From NCBI RefSeq assembly GCF_002285795.1, contig NZ_CP022961.1, positions 1,736,001-1,800,000 of the forward strand: a DNA stretch of 64,000 nucleotides, read 5' to 3'. Both the position numbers and the translations under genes were made by a program. Source of the stretch: Plantactinospora sp. KBS50 (GTDB lineage Bacteria > Actinomycetota > Actinomycetes > Mycobacteriales > Micromonosporaceae). The notes below the pieces were generated by a model. It was not told the DNA's origin. It worked only from the letters and a program-made list of their open reading frames with translations, and ran no database searches. Below, in pieces: positions 30,488 through 37,504 of this stretch (positions within the stretch are counted from its first letter, which is position 1; every line of letters starts with the position of its first letter).

Positions 30488-30778
30488 ATGAGTGCGAAGG
30501 CGGAGCGGCTACACCTACGGGTGGATGCCGAACAGAAGGCGTTGCTGGAGGCGGCCAGCCAGGCCGCCGGTGCGAGTGTGTCGACGTTCGTACTGAAGGC
30601 GGCCACCGACGCGGCGGCTGACGTGCTCGCCGATCGGCGAGCGTTCCTGCTGGACGAGGCCGCGTGGCGGGTGTTCGACGAGGCGCTGGACCGCCCGGCC
30701 CAGGATGTTGCCGGTCTGCGCGAGTTGGTGGCTGGGCCGACGGTTCTGGACCGCTCGGCGGGCGAGGTGCAGCGGTGA
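30488..30778 (+). CDS. DUF1778-family antitoxin (TacA-like)
   Basis: 96-residue ribbon-helix-helix protein: RLHLRVDAEQKALLEAASQA forms the RHH core and the Ala/Leu-rich C-terminus would wrap the toxin. It neutralises the GNAT toxin encoded next and represses the pair. ATG at 30488 (GTG at 30485 is one codon earlier). No Shine-Dalgarno; a TACACT -10-like hexamer lies about 9 bp before the ATG, so a leaderless mRNA is likely. It overlaps the toxin start by 4 bp (GTGA). Confidence 0.88.
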   Translation: MSAKAERLHLRVDAEQKALLEAASQAAGASVSTFVLKAATDAAADVLADRRAFLLDEAAWRVFDEALDRPAQDVAGLRELVAGPTVLDRSAGEVQR

Positions 30779-31296
30779 GTTCGCGTTTCTCGTCGGTCGA
30801 GCCGTTGTCGGCCATGCATGTGGTGACCGGCTTCGACTGCGGCTCGCCTGCTCAGTCGGTCTGGCTGGCCGAGCACGCCCTGCAGGCGCACCGGGCCGGG
30901 CTGTCCCGGGTGTACGTCGTCGCTGACGCCGATCACCCGGATCGCCGGGTGATCGGCTATTACGCCCTGGCTGCCGGCAGCGTCGCCCCGGCTGACGCCT
31001 CCCCACGGCTGCGGCAGGGTGCCGGCCGCTACCACCAGCCCGTGGTGATCCTGACCCGCCTCGGCGTCGACCGCAGCGCCCAGGGCGCCGGACTCGGACG
31101 TGCCCTGGTGGTTGATGTGCTGCGGCGCATCGCCGCCGCAGCCGAGGTCATCGGTGTCCGCGCGGTGCTCATCCACTGCGAGACCGACGCCGCCCGCGAC
31201 TTCTATCTGCGCCTGGCCAAGTTCGAGCCGAGTCCCACGGATCCGATGCACCTGCTGCTGTTGATGAAGGACCTCCGCCGAGCTCTCGCGGGGTAG
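30775..31296 (+). CDS. GNAT-family toxin (TacT/AtaT-like tRNA acetyltransferase)
   Basis: 173-residue GNAT acetyltransferase. The acetyl-CoA motif is RSAQGAGLGRAL (Q-x-x-G-x-G), preceded by a VILTRLGVD strand and followed by HCETDAARDFYLRLAKFEPSP. Members paired with DUF1778 antitoxins acetylate aminoacyl-tRNA and stop translation; the partner here is the overlapping upstream gene. GTG at 30775, translationally coupled through GTGA. It lies in the middle of the toxin-cassette array, between repeats R2 and R1. Confidence 0.88.
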   Translation: MSSRFSSVEPLSAMHVVTGFDCGSPAQSVWLAEHALQAHRAGLSRVYVVADADHPDRRVIGYYALAAGSVAPADASPRLRQGAGRYHQPVVILTRLGVDRSAQGAGLGRALVVDVLRRIAAAAEVIGVRAVLIHCETDAARDFYLRLAKFEPSPTDPMHLLLLMKDLRRALAG

Positions 31297-31330
31297 CGCG
31301 CGCATCCGTTCGGGTGTGGTGGTCTGTGCA

Positions 31331-31356
31331 CGTTGCCGTCACGGTTGCCGTCAACA
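31331..31356. repeat. R1 repeat, copy B
   Basis: CGTTGCCGTCACGGTTGCCG then TCAACACC, ~95 bp before the Hint seam of orphan cassette 2. About 50 bp on, CACGAAAGACCAGGTGA (31390-31406) recurs near copy D as CACGAAAGGCCAGGTGA. Confidence 0.7.
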
Positions 31357-31451
31357 CCGCCCGACGCCCCGAACCTCTATCCGGCCGGCCACGAAAGACC
31401 AGGTGAGAGCCCTTCACTGATCGGTCACTCTCCGTGTCGGCCGTGAATATG

Positions 31452-31501
31452 CCACACGTACTATGTGATAGCCGGCACAACCCCGGTGCTTGTCCACAAC
31501 A
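31452..31501 (+). repeat. Hint C-terminal seam, copy 2 (orphan cassette)
   Basis: Encodes HTYYVIAGTTPVLVHN, the last residues of a Hint domain, with a stop codon just upstream and no Hint body. About 42 of 49 bases match the expressed gene at 29201. It provides homology for recombining this tip onto the RHS gene. Confidence 0.85.
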
Positions 31502-31821
31502 GCAACTGTGATCCGATCTGGACTGCGACAAAGAACAAGTCAGCTGTAGAGAACGCGTACGGGCACTACAAGAAACATGGCGCGGAGTTCCCTGATGTTC
31601 AAAACTCCCTTCAGTATGTAAACAAAGCGAAGGATTGGTTCAACAATCCGACGGGCACAACTCTTACGAGAACGCGAGGAAACGGCGATGTCGTCCGATT
31701 CGATCCGCAGACGGACTACTTCGGCGTCATGACGAAGGACGGGACGCCTAGAACTTTCTTCCGCCCCGATCCGGCACAACACGGCTACCCGACCAATTTG
31801 GATTACTTCAATGCCCAGTGA
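31465..31821 (+). CDS. orphan toxin cassette 2, CdiA-type tRNase-like tip
   Basis: Promoterless fragment: Hint remnant IAGTTPVLVHN, then a ~100-residue toxin. Its pattern (AVENAYGHYKKHGAEFPD, YVNKAKDWFNNPTGT, NGDVVRFDPQTDYFGVM, GTPRTFFRPD) matches the BECR-fold CdiA C-terminal tRNA-nuclease family as I know it; conserved His, Lys, Arg and Thr-Phe-Phe are present. No signal, no repeats and no ribosome-binding site, so it is silent unless recombined onto the RHS gene. GC is clearly lower than the surroundings. A frameshifted immunity gene follows after one base. Family assignment is from memory of the motif. Confidence 0.7.
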   Translation: MIAGTTPVLVHNSNCDPIWTATKNKSAVENAYGHYKKHGAEFPDVQNSLQYVNKAKDWFNNPTGTTLTRTRGNGDVVRFDPQTDYFGVMTKDGTPRTFFRPDPAQHGYPTNLDYFNAQ

Positions 31822-31822
31822 C

Positions 31823-32085
31823 ATGCTCATATGCCGAGTCTGTGGACTTGATCAAGAGGACCCGCCCTGGGGGATGACGGGGCAACGCCTTCGTTTGAAA
31901 TCTGTGATTGTTGTGGTGTCGAGTTCGGTTATGAGGATGCTACCCTTCCCGCAATAATCCGCTTCCGGGAGGCGTGGATAAATGCGGGTGCCAAATGGCA
32001 CGTTGAGCGCCTGCGACCCGCCGAATGGGATCTCCACCGACAGTTGGCCAACATACCCTCTAGGTGGTTTGGTCCACGACACTGA
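31823..32085 (+). pseudogene. immunity gene for cassette 2, frameshifted
   Basis: ATG at 31823 begins LICRVCGLDQEDPPWG (first Cys pair). At a run of five G (31869-31873) the frame must slip by one base to continue as DDGATPSFEICDCCGVEFGYED, IIRFREAWINAGAKWH, PAEWDLHRQLANIP and a stop at 32083. The joined product is an ~87-residue two-CxxC protein of a type commonly found beside CDI/RHS toxins. In the second frame there is a stop just upstream, so no alternative start rescues it. It is either a real inactivation or a homopolymer error. Confidence 0.7.
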
Positions 32086-32216
32086 AGCGGTGTATTCGTT
32101 CCAGCCGATTGTGAAAGGGCACCAAGGGGGAAGATGGATTTCCGACGTTCTGGCATCTCATCCATCGGACCGTGTTCGGGCGTCGCTGTGCGTTTCCGGG
32201 CGCTGGGGCGCGCCTG

Positions 32217-32240
32217 GGTTGCTGTCACGGTTGATGTCAG
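32217..32240. repeat. R1 repeat, copy C (degenerate)
   Basis: GGTTGCTGTCACGGTTGATG then TCAG: three substitutions from the R1 consensus. It lies between immunity gene 2 and R2 copy 2, in the same relative place as copy A before R2 copy 1. Confidence 0.5.
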
Positions 32241-32474
32241 ATGATCATAAGCATCCGCGAGTGTCGATTTAATGCCGGACCTTCGACGGCGAGGGTGGTG
32301 TGCGTTGCCAACGGCGTCGACGTGCTTGCTGATGACGTTGCCGAGCCTGCATGTCTCGGATCGGTACTGGCGTAGCGATCTCATGCCGTCGTACTGGTCG
32401 CTGCTCCAGGTGTCACCGTTCGCCTGGGCGATGGTGGGCGTGCGCGCGGGGCCGTAGGTCCTGAGCGCGTGCGC

Positions 32475-32526
32475 GCGGCCCGGCTTCGGCCGGGCCGCTT
32501 CTCTTGATCCTGTAGAGCAGATTTGA
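32475..32526. repeat. R2 repeat, copy 2 (UUCG hairpin plus conserved tail)
   Basis: GCGGCCCGGC-TTCG-GCCGGGCCGC, a perfect 10-bp stem with a stable tetraloop, then CTCTTGATCCTGTAGAGC and AGATTTGA. Second copy of the unit at 30388. Could terminate transcription entering the array. Confidence 0.65.
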
Positions 32527-32780
32527 GCCAGTCGGATCTTGGCCGAGGGCCTTGGTCCGGCTGGCTTACTGCTTTGGTGCGCGGTCGCGGCTGCTGCGGG
32601 GACGCTTGGCGGGCGGCGAAGGCTGGTCGCCGGCGCTGGCCCGTTGGAGGTGTTCGGGCTGCTGGGCGCAGTTACCTCGGTCGGCCTGGTATTTGATCAC
32701 TTCGTCGATAAGGTCGTTGTTGGTGTCGGCGATAACCGCCATCCATCGATGCCGGGGCCGCTGAAGGGTGCGTCTCCCCA

Positions 32781-32807
32781 GGTTGCCGTCACCGTCGCCG
32801 TCAACAC
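32781..32807. repeat. R1 repeat, copy D
   Basis: GGTTGCCGTCACCGTCGCCG then TCAACACC, ~95 bp before the Hint seam of orphan cassette 3; the CACGAAAGGCCAGGTGA block (32841-32857) follows, as after copy B. Confidence 0.7.
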
Positions 32808-32902
32808 CCATAGATTTCGATGCGTCGGGTCGGCGCTACACACGAAAGGCCAGGTGACACGCCCCAAAAACGTAAGTCACACTGGGTGATGGGGTGAAAA
32901 AC

Positions 32903-32952
32903 CCACACGTACTATGTGCTAGCCGGCAACACGCCAGTCTTGGTCCACAACG
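32903..32952 (+). repeat. Hint C-terminal seam, copy 3 (orphan cassette)
   Basis: Encodes HTYYVLAGNTPVLVHN directly before the cassette 3 tip. The first 16 bp are identical to copies 1 and 2. No Hint body upstream. Confidence 0.85.
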
Positions 32953-33215
32953 ACGGTGCCTACCCAACTAGTGGCACCATCGTTTCCCGCGGTACGATGA
33001 AGATTCAAATCTACGCGAACGATCATGGGCCTCCGCATGCTCATTTCAAGGACGGCAAGTCCGACATTCAAATTGGCCAGAATGGTAAGCCACTGAACCC
33101 AGACGTGACGCTAGACTCCAAGCAACAGGCATTTGTCGACGAGAACGTAAAAACGATCCGGGGAAGCATCGGAGCGAAGATGCGCGAGTACCGGTTGAGC
33201 GGTGGTGGATGCTGA
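32916..33215 (+). CDS. orphan toxin cassette 3, DUF4160-like tip
   Basis: Hint remnant LAGNTPVLVHN, then about 87 residues: TMKIQIYANDHGPPHAHFKD followed by DIQIGQNGKPLNPD, QQAFVDENVKTIRGSIGAKM. The YxNDHxPPHxH pattern is that of DUF4160, usually a free-standing small protein linked with toxin-antitoxin loci; here it occupies the toxin position. No promoter, ribosome-binding site or export signal, so it is a silent cassette. The last 7 bp overlap the next gene (ATGCTGA). Toxicity is inferred from position only. Confidence 0.65.
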   Translation: MLAGNTPVLVHNDGAYPTSGTIVSRGTMKIQIYANDHGPPHAHFKDGKSDIQIGQNGKPLNPDVTLDSKQQAFVDENVKTIRGSIGAKMREYRLSGGGC

Positions 33216-33694
33216 TGGGCGGGTCGCTTGATGACACGGTGGAGCGGCTTGCTCGACTTGTCGGTGTCGCCACCGGCGACATGAGCGACGAACATGCTCG
33301 CTGGGCAATTTACCTGAAAGGGATGGAGTTGCCTGCCGCGCGCGAGCTGCTACTCCGAGCTGTCGATGCCGAAAGTGACGACAACCTCGCGGCTTCCGTC
33401 GTGCTCCGCATGATTGAAAGAATTGGCGAGGCGGAACGTGCAGAGTGGGTGAATTCACTTCGAGGTGACAAGCGTACCTATGCGCATCGTCGCGCGCTTG
33501 AGTTGACGATTCTTGAGCGCATCTTATCGGGCACGCTCGAATCTGCCGAGGTGGTCCAACAAATTGATGGTTGGACGGATTGGCTTCAGTTGCGAATAGC
33601 TGAGTCGGCAACCAGTCCGGAAGTTCTCGAAATCGTAGGCGAGGCGGGGAGAAATCGACGTATCCGCAAAACTGCTAAAGATCGGCGAGCATAA
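33209..33694 (+). CDS. putative immunity protein for cassette 3
   Basis: 161-residue, predicted all-helical, acidic/basic-mixed cytoplasmic protein (LDDTVERLARLVGVATGD, MELPAARELLLRAVDAESDD, TLESAEVVQQIDGWTDWLQL) resembling HEAT-like helical repeats. No recognised family. ATG at 33209 overlaps the cassette 3 stop by 7 bp; ATG at 33215 is an alternative. Overlap, size and lower GC fit an immunity gene carried with its toxin tip. Confidence 0.65.
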   Translation: MLMGGSLDDTVERLARLVGVATGDMSDEHARWAIYLKGMELPAARELLLRAVDAESDDNLAASVVLRMIERIGEAERAEWVNSLRGDKRTYAHRRALELTILERILSGTLESAEVVQQIDGWTDWLQLRIAESATSPEVLEIVGEAGRNRRIRKTAKDRRA

Positions 33695-33884
33695 ACCGGA
33701 GGCTAGCGATGGCACTGATGGTTGACCGTTTCACGGTTTGGTACGGCAACTACTGTCGGCGTTAGGCCGATCTGGGCTCACGTTGAGCTGTTCGATTTTA
33801 CCTATGTCGATCTTCCTTTGGGCTGGAGTTCGCGAAGCGAGATGAAGGGATATTTGGAATTAGTGCACTGTGGGGTATCGCAGC

Positions 33885-34064
33885 ATGATTGAAAACCCTT
33901 CGCACAATGATGACTTCATGGAGCGTGAGCGTGGCGCATGGCGGGACTTCCTGGCGGACAATGAAGGTACGTTCGAGGAAGGGCCAGATCAGGAGAAGAT
34001 CCGACTGCTGCGCAACGCATTCAACTCTGGTCGTACCGTTCTAAACCCCCGAGGCAGGATATAG
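33885..34064 (+). CDS. small hypothetical protein or gene fragment
   Basis: 59 residues from ATG at 33885: IENPSHNDDFMERERGAWRD, FEEGPDQEKIRLLRNAFNS. Charged, soluble, no recognised family. A neighbouring frame just upstream is also coding-like but closed, so this may be the 3' end of a decayed immunity-type gene. No clear ribosome-binding site. Confidence 0.35.
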   Translation: MIENPSHNDDFMERERGAWRDFLADNEGTFEEGPDQEKIRLLRNAFNSGRTVLNPRGRI

Positions 34065-34158
34065 ATCTTGAATGGCCGGGTTCGCCCGATGTGGTCCGTG
34101 TGACGGTTTGGGACTGGGGTAATCGGATGAGGTATCCCGATGGAGGTGGGTTGTCCGC

Positions 34159-34230
34159 GCGGGGCGGGCGAGGCGTGAGGTGGTACGACGGCAGGCGGCT
34201 GGGTGGTTCGCCGAGGGTGTGTCGGTGCCG
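34159..34230 (+). mobile_element. transposase N-terminal fragment (IS630-like)
   Basis: About 24 codons reading RARREVVRRQAAGWFAEGVS then VPEV, which looks like the first helix-turn-helix of IS630-type transposases. The rest of the transposase and the inverted repeats are missing. Suggests a past insertion at the array edge. Confidence 0.4.
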
Positions 34231-34426
34231 GAGGTGCGGCCATCGACGCCGGCGACGCCCGCCTCCACTGCCGCATCGCCGCCGTCGGTCGGCTCATCGA
34301 CATCGACCGCCGTGCGCAAAAGAAAACCCGCGGCCACGCCGGATCAGCGACGATGGCTGGATTCAGGGGCGGCTGAAAATGACCGCTGGTAGGTTCTGTG
34401 ATCTGTCCGGTGGGCAGCGGCGCGGG

Positions 34427-35518
34427 TCAGGAGTCCAGCCAGGCGGTCGAGGCGGCGCCGTCGTCCGTGGTGCTCGCCCCGGCCACCGGGAAACCGAGCC
34501 GGCTCACCTGCTCGGCCGCTCCGGGCAGGGAACCGCCCGGCCCCTGGTACACGCTGACCAGCAGCCGCCCACCCCGCTCGACCAGGGTGTCGAGGGCGTG
34601 CCGGAGCAGGTCGCCGGTCCGGGCGGCGGGTACGAGGTCCAGCAGGACGTGGACGAAGGTGAAGCGTTGGCCGTCGTCCGGTCGCCAGTCGATCGCGTTG
34701 CCGACGTCGAACCGGTCGGCCCAGTGTGGCAGTCGACGGCGGGCCAGGGCCACGAGCCGCGGCGCCAGGTCCACCCCGTACGGTTCGACGCGCAGCCCGC
34801 GTTCGGCGGCCCAGCTCTGGATGGACTCGGCGAGCAGCCCGTTGGCGCAGCCGACGTCCAGGAAGGTGCCGTGGCGGTCGATGCCGTTCATGATGATGCC
34901 GCGCCGGGTCCGCCACAGCGCGGCGTCGCCGCCGAAGCCGGAGCCGGCCTGCGGGGTGCTGCCACGCAGGTACGCGGGTTCGAGCAGCCGGAGGTTGTCG
35001 GCGTAGTAGCTCGACTCGTCCTGGTCGAGAAAGGACCGGTGTCCGTCGCGTAGCGCGGTGGCCTGCTCGGTCCGGCCGGCCGCGGCGAGCCGTCGGGCGA
35101 TGCCGGCGGGGTCATCGACGACCAGCCGCACCCGGCGGTGCGGGCGCGTTCCGGTGTAGCGGTCGCCGTCCAGCCAGGCGTAGACGGTGTCGCCGTCGGC
35201 GGCGAACGGGTGGATCCGCTGCGCCCGGAAGCCGGCGGTGAGCATCGGGATTCGCCGGCTGGCGTCGAGTAGCCAGTGCTCACCGGGTTCGACGTCGCCG
35301 GCGGGCAGGTGCGGCCCAACCGGCCCGTCGGGAACGGCCACCCGTGCACCGCCGCGGCCGGAGGCGGCCGCGCGGACGCCGTCGTCAGGATCGGCAGTGG
35401 CTCCGGTGGGGCCGCCGTCGGAAGCGGCGGTGCCCGAGCCGCCCGGCAGGAAGGGTACGAACACCAGCCTGCGGACGGTTGTCGGATCCGGATCCTCGTC
35501 CATTGTGCGATAGGCCAT
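34427..35518 (-). CDS. SAM-dependent methyltransferase
   Basis: 363-residue class I methyltransferase. The C-terminal half holds motif I FLDVGCANGLLAESI (~220), VEPYGVDLAPRLVALA (motif II) and FTFVHVLLDLVPAA. The N-terminal ~190 residues carry a separate domain including PMLTAGFRAQRIHPFAADGD, YAWLDGDRYTG and YYADNLRLLEPAY. Substrate unknown. ATG at 35518 or 35503 are both possible; neither has a clear ribosome-binding site and the extended frame from 35554 is open. It is the first chromosomal-type gene after the toxin array, divergent from the DUF5522 gene. Confidence 0.75.
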   Translation of the reverse strand: MAYRTMDEDPDPTTVRRLVFVPFLPGGSGTAASDGGPTGATADPDDGVRAAASGRGGARVAVPDGPVGPHLPAGDVEPGEHWLLDASRRIPMLTAGFRAQRIHPFAADGDTVYAWLDGDRYTGTRPHRRVRLVVDDPAGIARRLAAAGRTEQATALRDGHRSFLDQDESSYYADNLRLLEPAYLRGSTPQAGSGFGGDAALWRTRRGIIMNGIDRHGTFLDVGCANGLLAESIQSWAAERGLRVEPYGVDLAPRLVALARRRLPHWADRFDVGNAIDWRPDDGQRFTFVHVLLDLVPAARTGDLLRHALDTLVERGGRLLVSVYQGPGGSLPGAAEQVSRLGFPVAGASTTDDGAASTAWLDS

Positions 35519-35636
35519 CCGGCCAGGATGACCGAGCGGCTCCGGCGCCGCCACGCGATTGTCGCGCGTCCCCGGGCGGTGGGCTGGGCGCGCGGGCCGG
35601 GCGTCGGCACTGCCGGGGCGTCCCTAGACTGGCCGG

Positions 35637-35876
35637 GTGCCGCCCGAGCCCCGGCCGCTGGCCCACCGACCGCTGGCCGAGCCGCATCCGTCGCGGCTCG
35701 CGCCGGATCACCCGGACCGGGAGCGGATCCTGGCCGCGCACACCGCGGCGCTCGCCGCGGGCCAGGCCGGCTACCTCGACCCGGAAACCGGGTTGTTCGT
35801 GCTCACCGCCGGCTTCCTGGCCGACCGGGGTACCTGTTGCGGCCGGGGCTGCCGGCACTGCCCGTACGTCACCTGA
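35637..35876 (+). CDS. DUF5522 family small protein
   Basis: 79 residues ending in the Cys-rich signature TCCGRGCRHCPYVT preceded by GYLDPETGLFVLTAGFL, the hallmark of DUF5522. The cysteines could bind zinc or a cluster. GTG at 35637. Function unknown. Confidence 0.8.
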   Translation: MPPEPRPLAHRPLAEPHPSRLAPDHPDRERILAAHTAALAAGQAGYLDPETGLFVLTAGFLADRGTCCGRGCRHCPYVT

Positions 35877-36067
35877 GCCGGGCGGTCCCGCCGCGGCCGC
35901 CGCGCGGGACCGCACCGACACCGGACGGTACGCGGCCGGTGGCTGAGGTTGCCGAACCGGTCACCGGGTAGGTTCGGAGGACGACTTTCGTCCGGGCGCA
36001 CCCGCCAGTACCGTGTGCCCCGGACTGACGGGCACGGAAAACCAACGGGCACGGAAGGGAGGACGCC

Positions 36068-36613
36068 GTGCGTACGCGTGCGAGCCTGATCGGTGCCGGA
36101 CTGCTGGCACTGGCGGGCTGTGGCAACGACGGGTCGGCGGAGCCGGCGGCCGTGCCACCGCCGACGACGGTGAACATGCCTGCGGCCAGCGCCGGCGGCG
36201 CCTGCGAACTGCTCGACTTCGCCTCCGCGGCGAAGGCGGTGGGGGTGTCGTTCGACGTTTCCGGCGCCACCGAGGTGAACGGTACGCAGAGCTGCGTGCT
36301 GCGCTCCCAGCAGGCGCAGGCGCCGGACCTGACGTTGTCGATCAGCAAGACGAAGGCGGACGTCGCGATCTTCAAGCAGGAGGCGGTGCCGCGCGGCGGC
36401 ACGTCCCTGTCGGGGCTCGGCCGCGCCGCCTACCGGTCGGTGTCGGCGCCCGCGAAGGGCAAGGCGGCGACGGCCGAGGTGGGCTGGCTCAGCAAGGACG
36501 GCCGGCTGGTCACGGTGCGCTACTCGGGCGCGCCCGAGGACGACCAGGACTCCGCCGAGGAGCTGGTACCCGGCCTGGTCGAGCTGGCCAAGAAGATCGA
36601 CTCCCGGCACTGA
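36068..36613 (+). CDS. secreted lipoprotein (DUF3558-like)
   Basis: 181 residues with a lipobox LALAGC (Cys18) and a short Pro/Thr linker. A compact domain follows with two further cysteines (GGACELLDF and TQSCVLRS) and DLTLSISKTKAD, GLGRAAYRS. This resembles DUF3558-type actinobacterial lipoproteins. GTG at 36068 with GGGAGG upstream. Role unknown. Confidence 0.75.
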   Translation: MRTRASLIGAGLLALAGCGNDGSAEPAAVPPPTTVNMPAASAGGACELLDFASAAKAVGVSFDVSGATEVNGTQSCVLRSQQAQAPDLTLSISKTKADVAIFKQEAVPRGGTSLSGLGRAAYRSVSAPAKGKAATAEVGWLSKDGRLVTVRYSGAPEDDQDSAEELVPGLVELAKKIDSRH

Positions 36614-36685
36614 GCGCGGAGGCCCGGTCGCGGACGCTCGCCGTCGCCGAGGCCCACCGTCGCCGAGGCCCACCGCCGCCGAGGC

Positions 36686-37408
36686 TCACCGGCCGGCGGC
36701 CGGTGAGCGCGTCCGGTCAGGGGCCGGCGGCGACGAAGACCCGCGAGGCGACCTCGCGGGGAGCCGGATCTTGTCCCCCGAGCGGTCGATCGTGACGCCG
36801 TCCCGTTCCTGCTGGACCGTCACGGTCGCGCCCGGGTCGACGCCCGCGGCGTGCAGCTGACGCAGCACGTCCGCGTTGGTCTGCACGCTCTCGCAGATCC
36901 GCCGGACCGTGACGGCGCCGGTGAGACCCGGGAAGACCAGGTTGCGCTCCAGCTCGCCGCCGGCCCTGGAGTCGTCGGCCGGCTGCGACTCGTCAATGGC
37001 CTCCAGCCCGGGGATCGGGTTGCCGTACGGCGACCGGGTGGGGCGGTTGAGCAACTCGTAGACCTTCCGCTCCACGGCGTCGCTCATCACGTGCTCCCAC
37101 CGGCAGGCCTCCTCGTGGGCCTCCTCGTACGGCATGCCGATCACGTTGACCAGCAGCAACTCGGCCAGGCGGTGCTTGCGCATCACCGCCACGGCGCTCG
37201 CCCGACCGAGGTCGGTGAGCTGCAGGTGCCGGTCGCCCTCCAGGGTGAGCAGCCCGTCCCGTTCCATCCGGGCCACGGTCTGGCTCACGGTGGGGCCGCT
37301 CTGCCGCAACCGCTCGGCGATCCTGGCGCGCAGCGCCGGCACACCCTCCTCCTCGAGTTCGAGGATGGTGCGCAGGTACATCTCGGTGGTATCGACCAGG
37401 TCGTTCAC
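36686..37408 (-). CDS. ideR: iron-dependent repressor IdeR/DtxR, C-terminus frameshifted
   Basis: Fe(II)-activated global repressor of iron uptake. The N-terminal winged helix and the dimer/metal domain match IdeR closely (VDTTEMYLRTI, QSGPTVSQTVARMERDGLL, VMRKHRLAELLL, HEEACRWEHVMSD with metal-ligand Glu/Cys/His, PYGNPIPGLE). An SH3-like third domain runs from ~150. After GDKIRLP the frame gives a Pro/Ser/Arg tail to 36686; one extra base near 36751-36760 would instead read AEVASRVFVAAGP and stop at 36717, the usual family ending. So the last ~15 residues are altered by a one-base deletion or an error. GTG at 37408. Confidence 0.9.
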   Translation of the reverse strand: MNDLVDTTEMYLRTILELEEEGVPALRARIAERLRQSGPTVSQTVARMERDGLLTLEGDRHLQLTDLGRASAVAVMRKHRLAELLLVNVIGMPYEEAHEEACRWEHVMSDAVERKVYELLNRPTRSPYGNPIPGLEAIDESQPADDSRAGGELERNLVFPGLTGAVTVRRICESVQTNADVLRQLHAAGVDPGATVTVQQERDGVTIDRSGDKIRLPARSPRGSSSPPAPDRTRSPAAGR

Positions 37409-37504
37409 GTCAGCGGACCTCCTGACCGTGATGCTACCTCGCACCCTTGACAGAACGTCGGGGCGCGGTGCCGGGTCCGGCCCGGATGGTGTTGACTGAA
37501 CGCT

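Larger units (their letters stand above)
32086..32902. other. decayed inter-cassette DNA with repeats
   Basis: 817 bp with no supported gene. It contains degenerate R1 copy C (32217-32240), R2 copy 2 with its UUCG hairpin (32475-32526) and R1 copy D (32781-32807). The 32566-32811 interval has a minus-strand open frame (AVIADTNNDLIDEVIKYQ) that may be a gene fragment. The 32272-32457 plus-strand frame shows no similarity I recognise. Confidence 0.5.
33695..34426. other. degenerate end of the cassette array
   Basis: Mostly broken coding fragments. A frame around 33775-33894 (AHVELFDFTYVDLPLGW, MKGYLELVHC) ends in a stop; a 60-codon frame follows (33885-34064, separate entry); and a transposase-like fragment lies at 34159-34230. 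GC rises back to the genomic level after ~34100, so the accessory region ends about here. Confidence 0.5.

Noticed and set aside
32272-32457. 61-codon open frame between cassettes
   Set aside because: No similarity or start signal; lies in decayed DNA.
30103-32807. CRISPR array from the R1 repeats
   Set aside because: Four copies hundreds of bp apart with genes between; no regular spacers and no cas genes.
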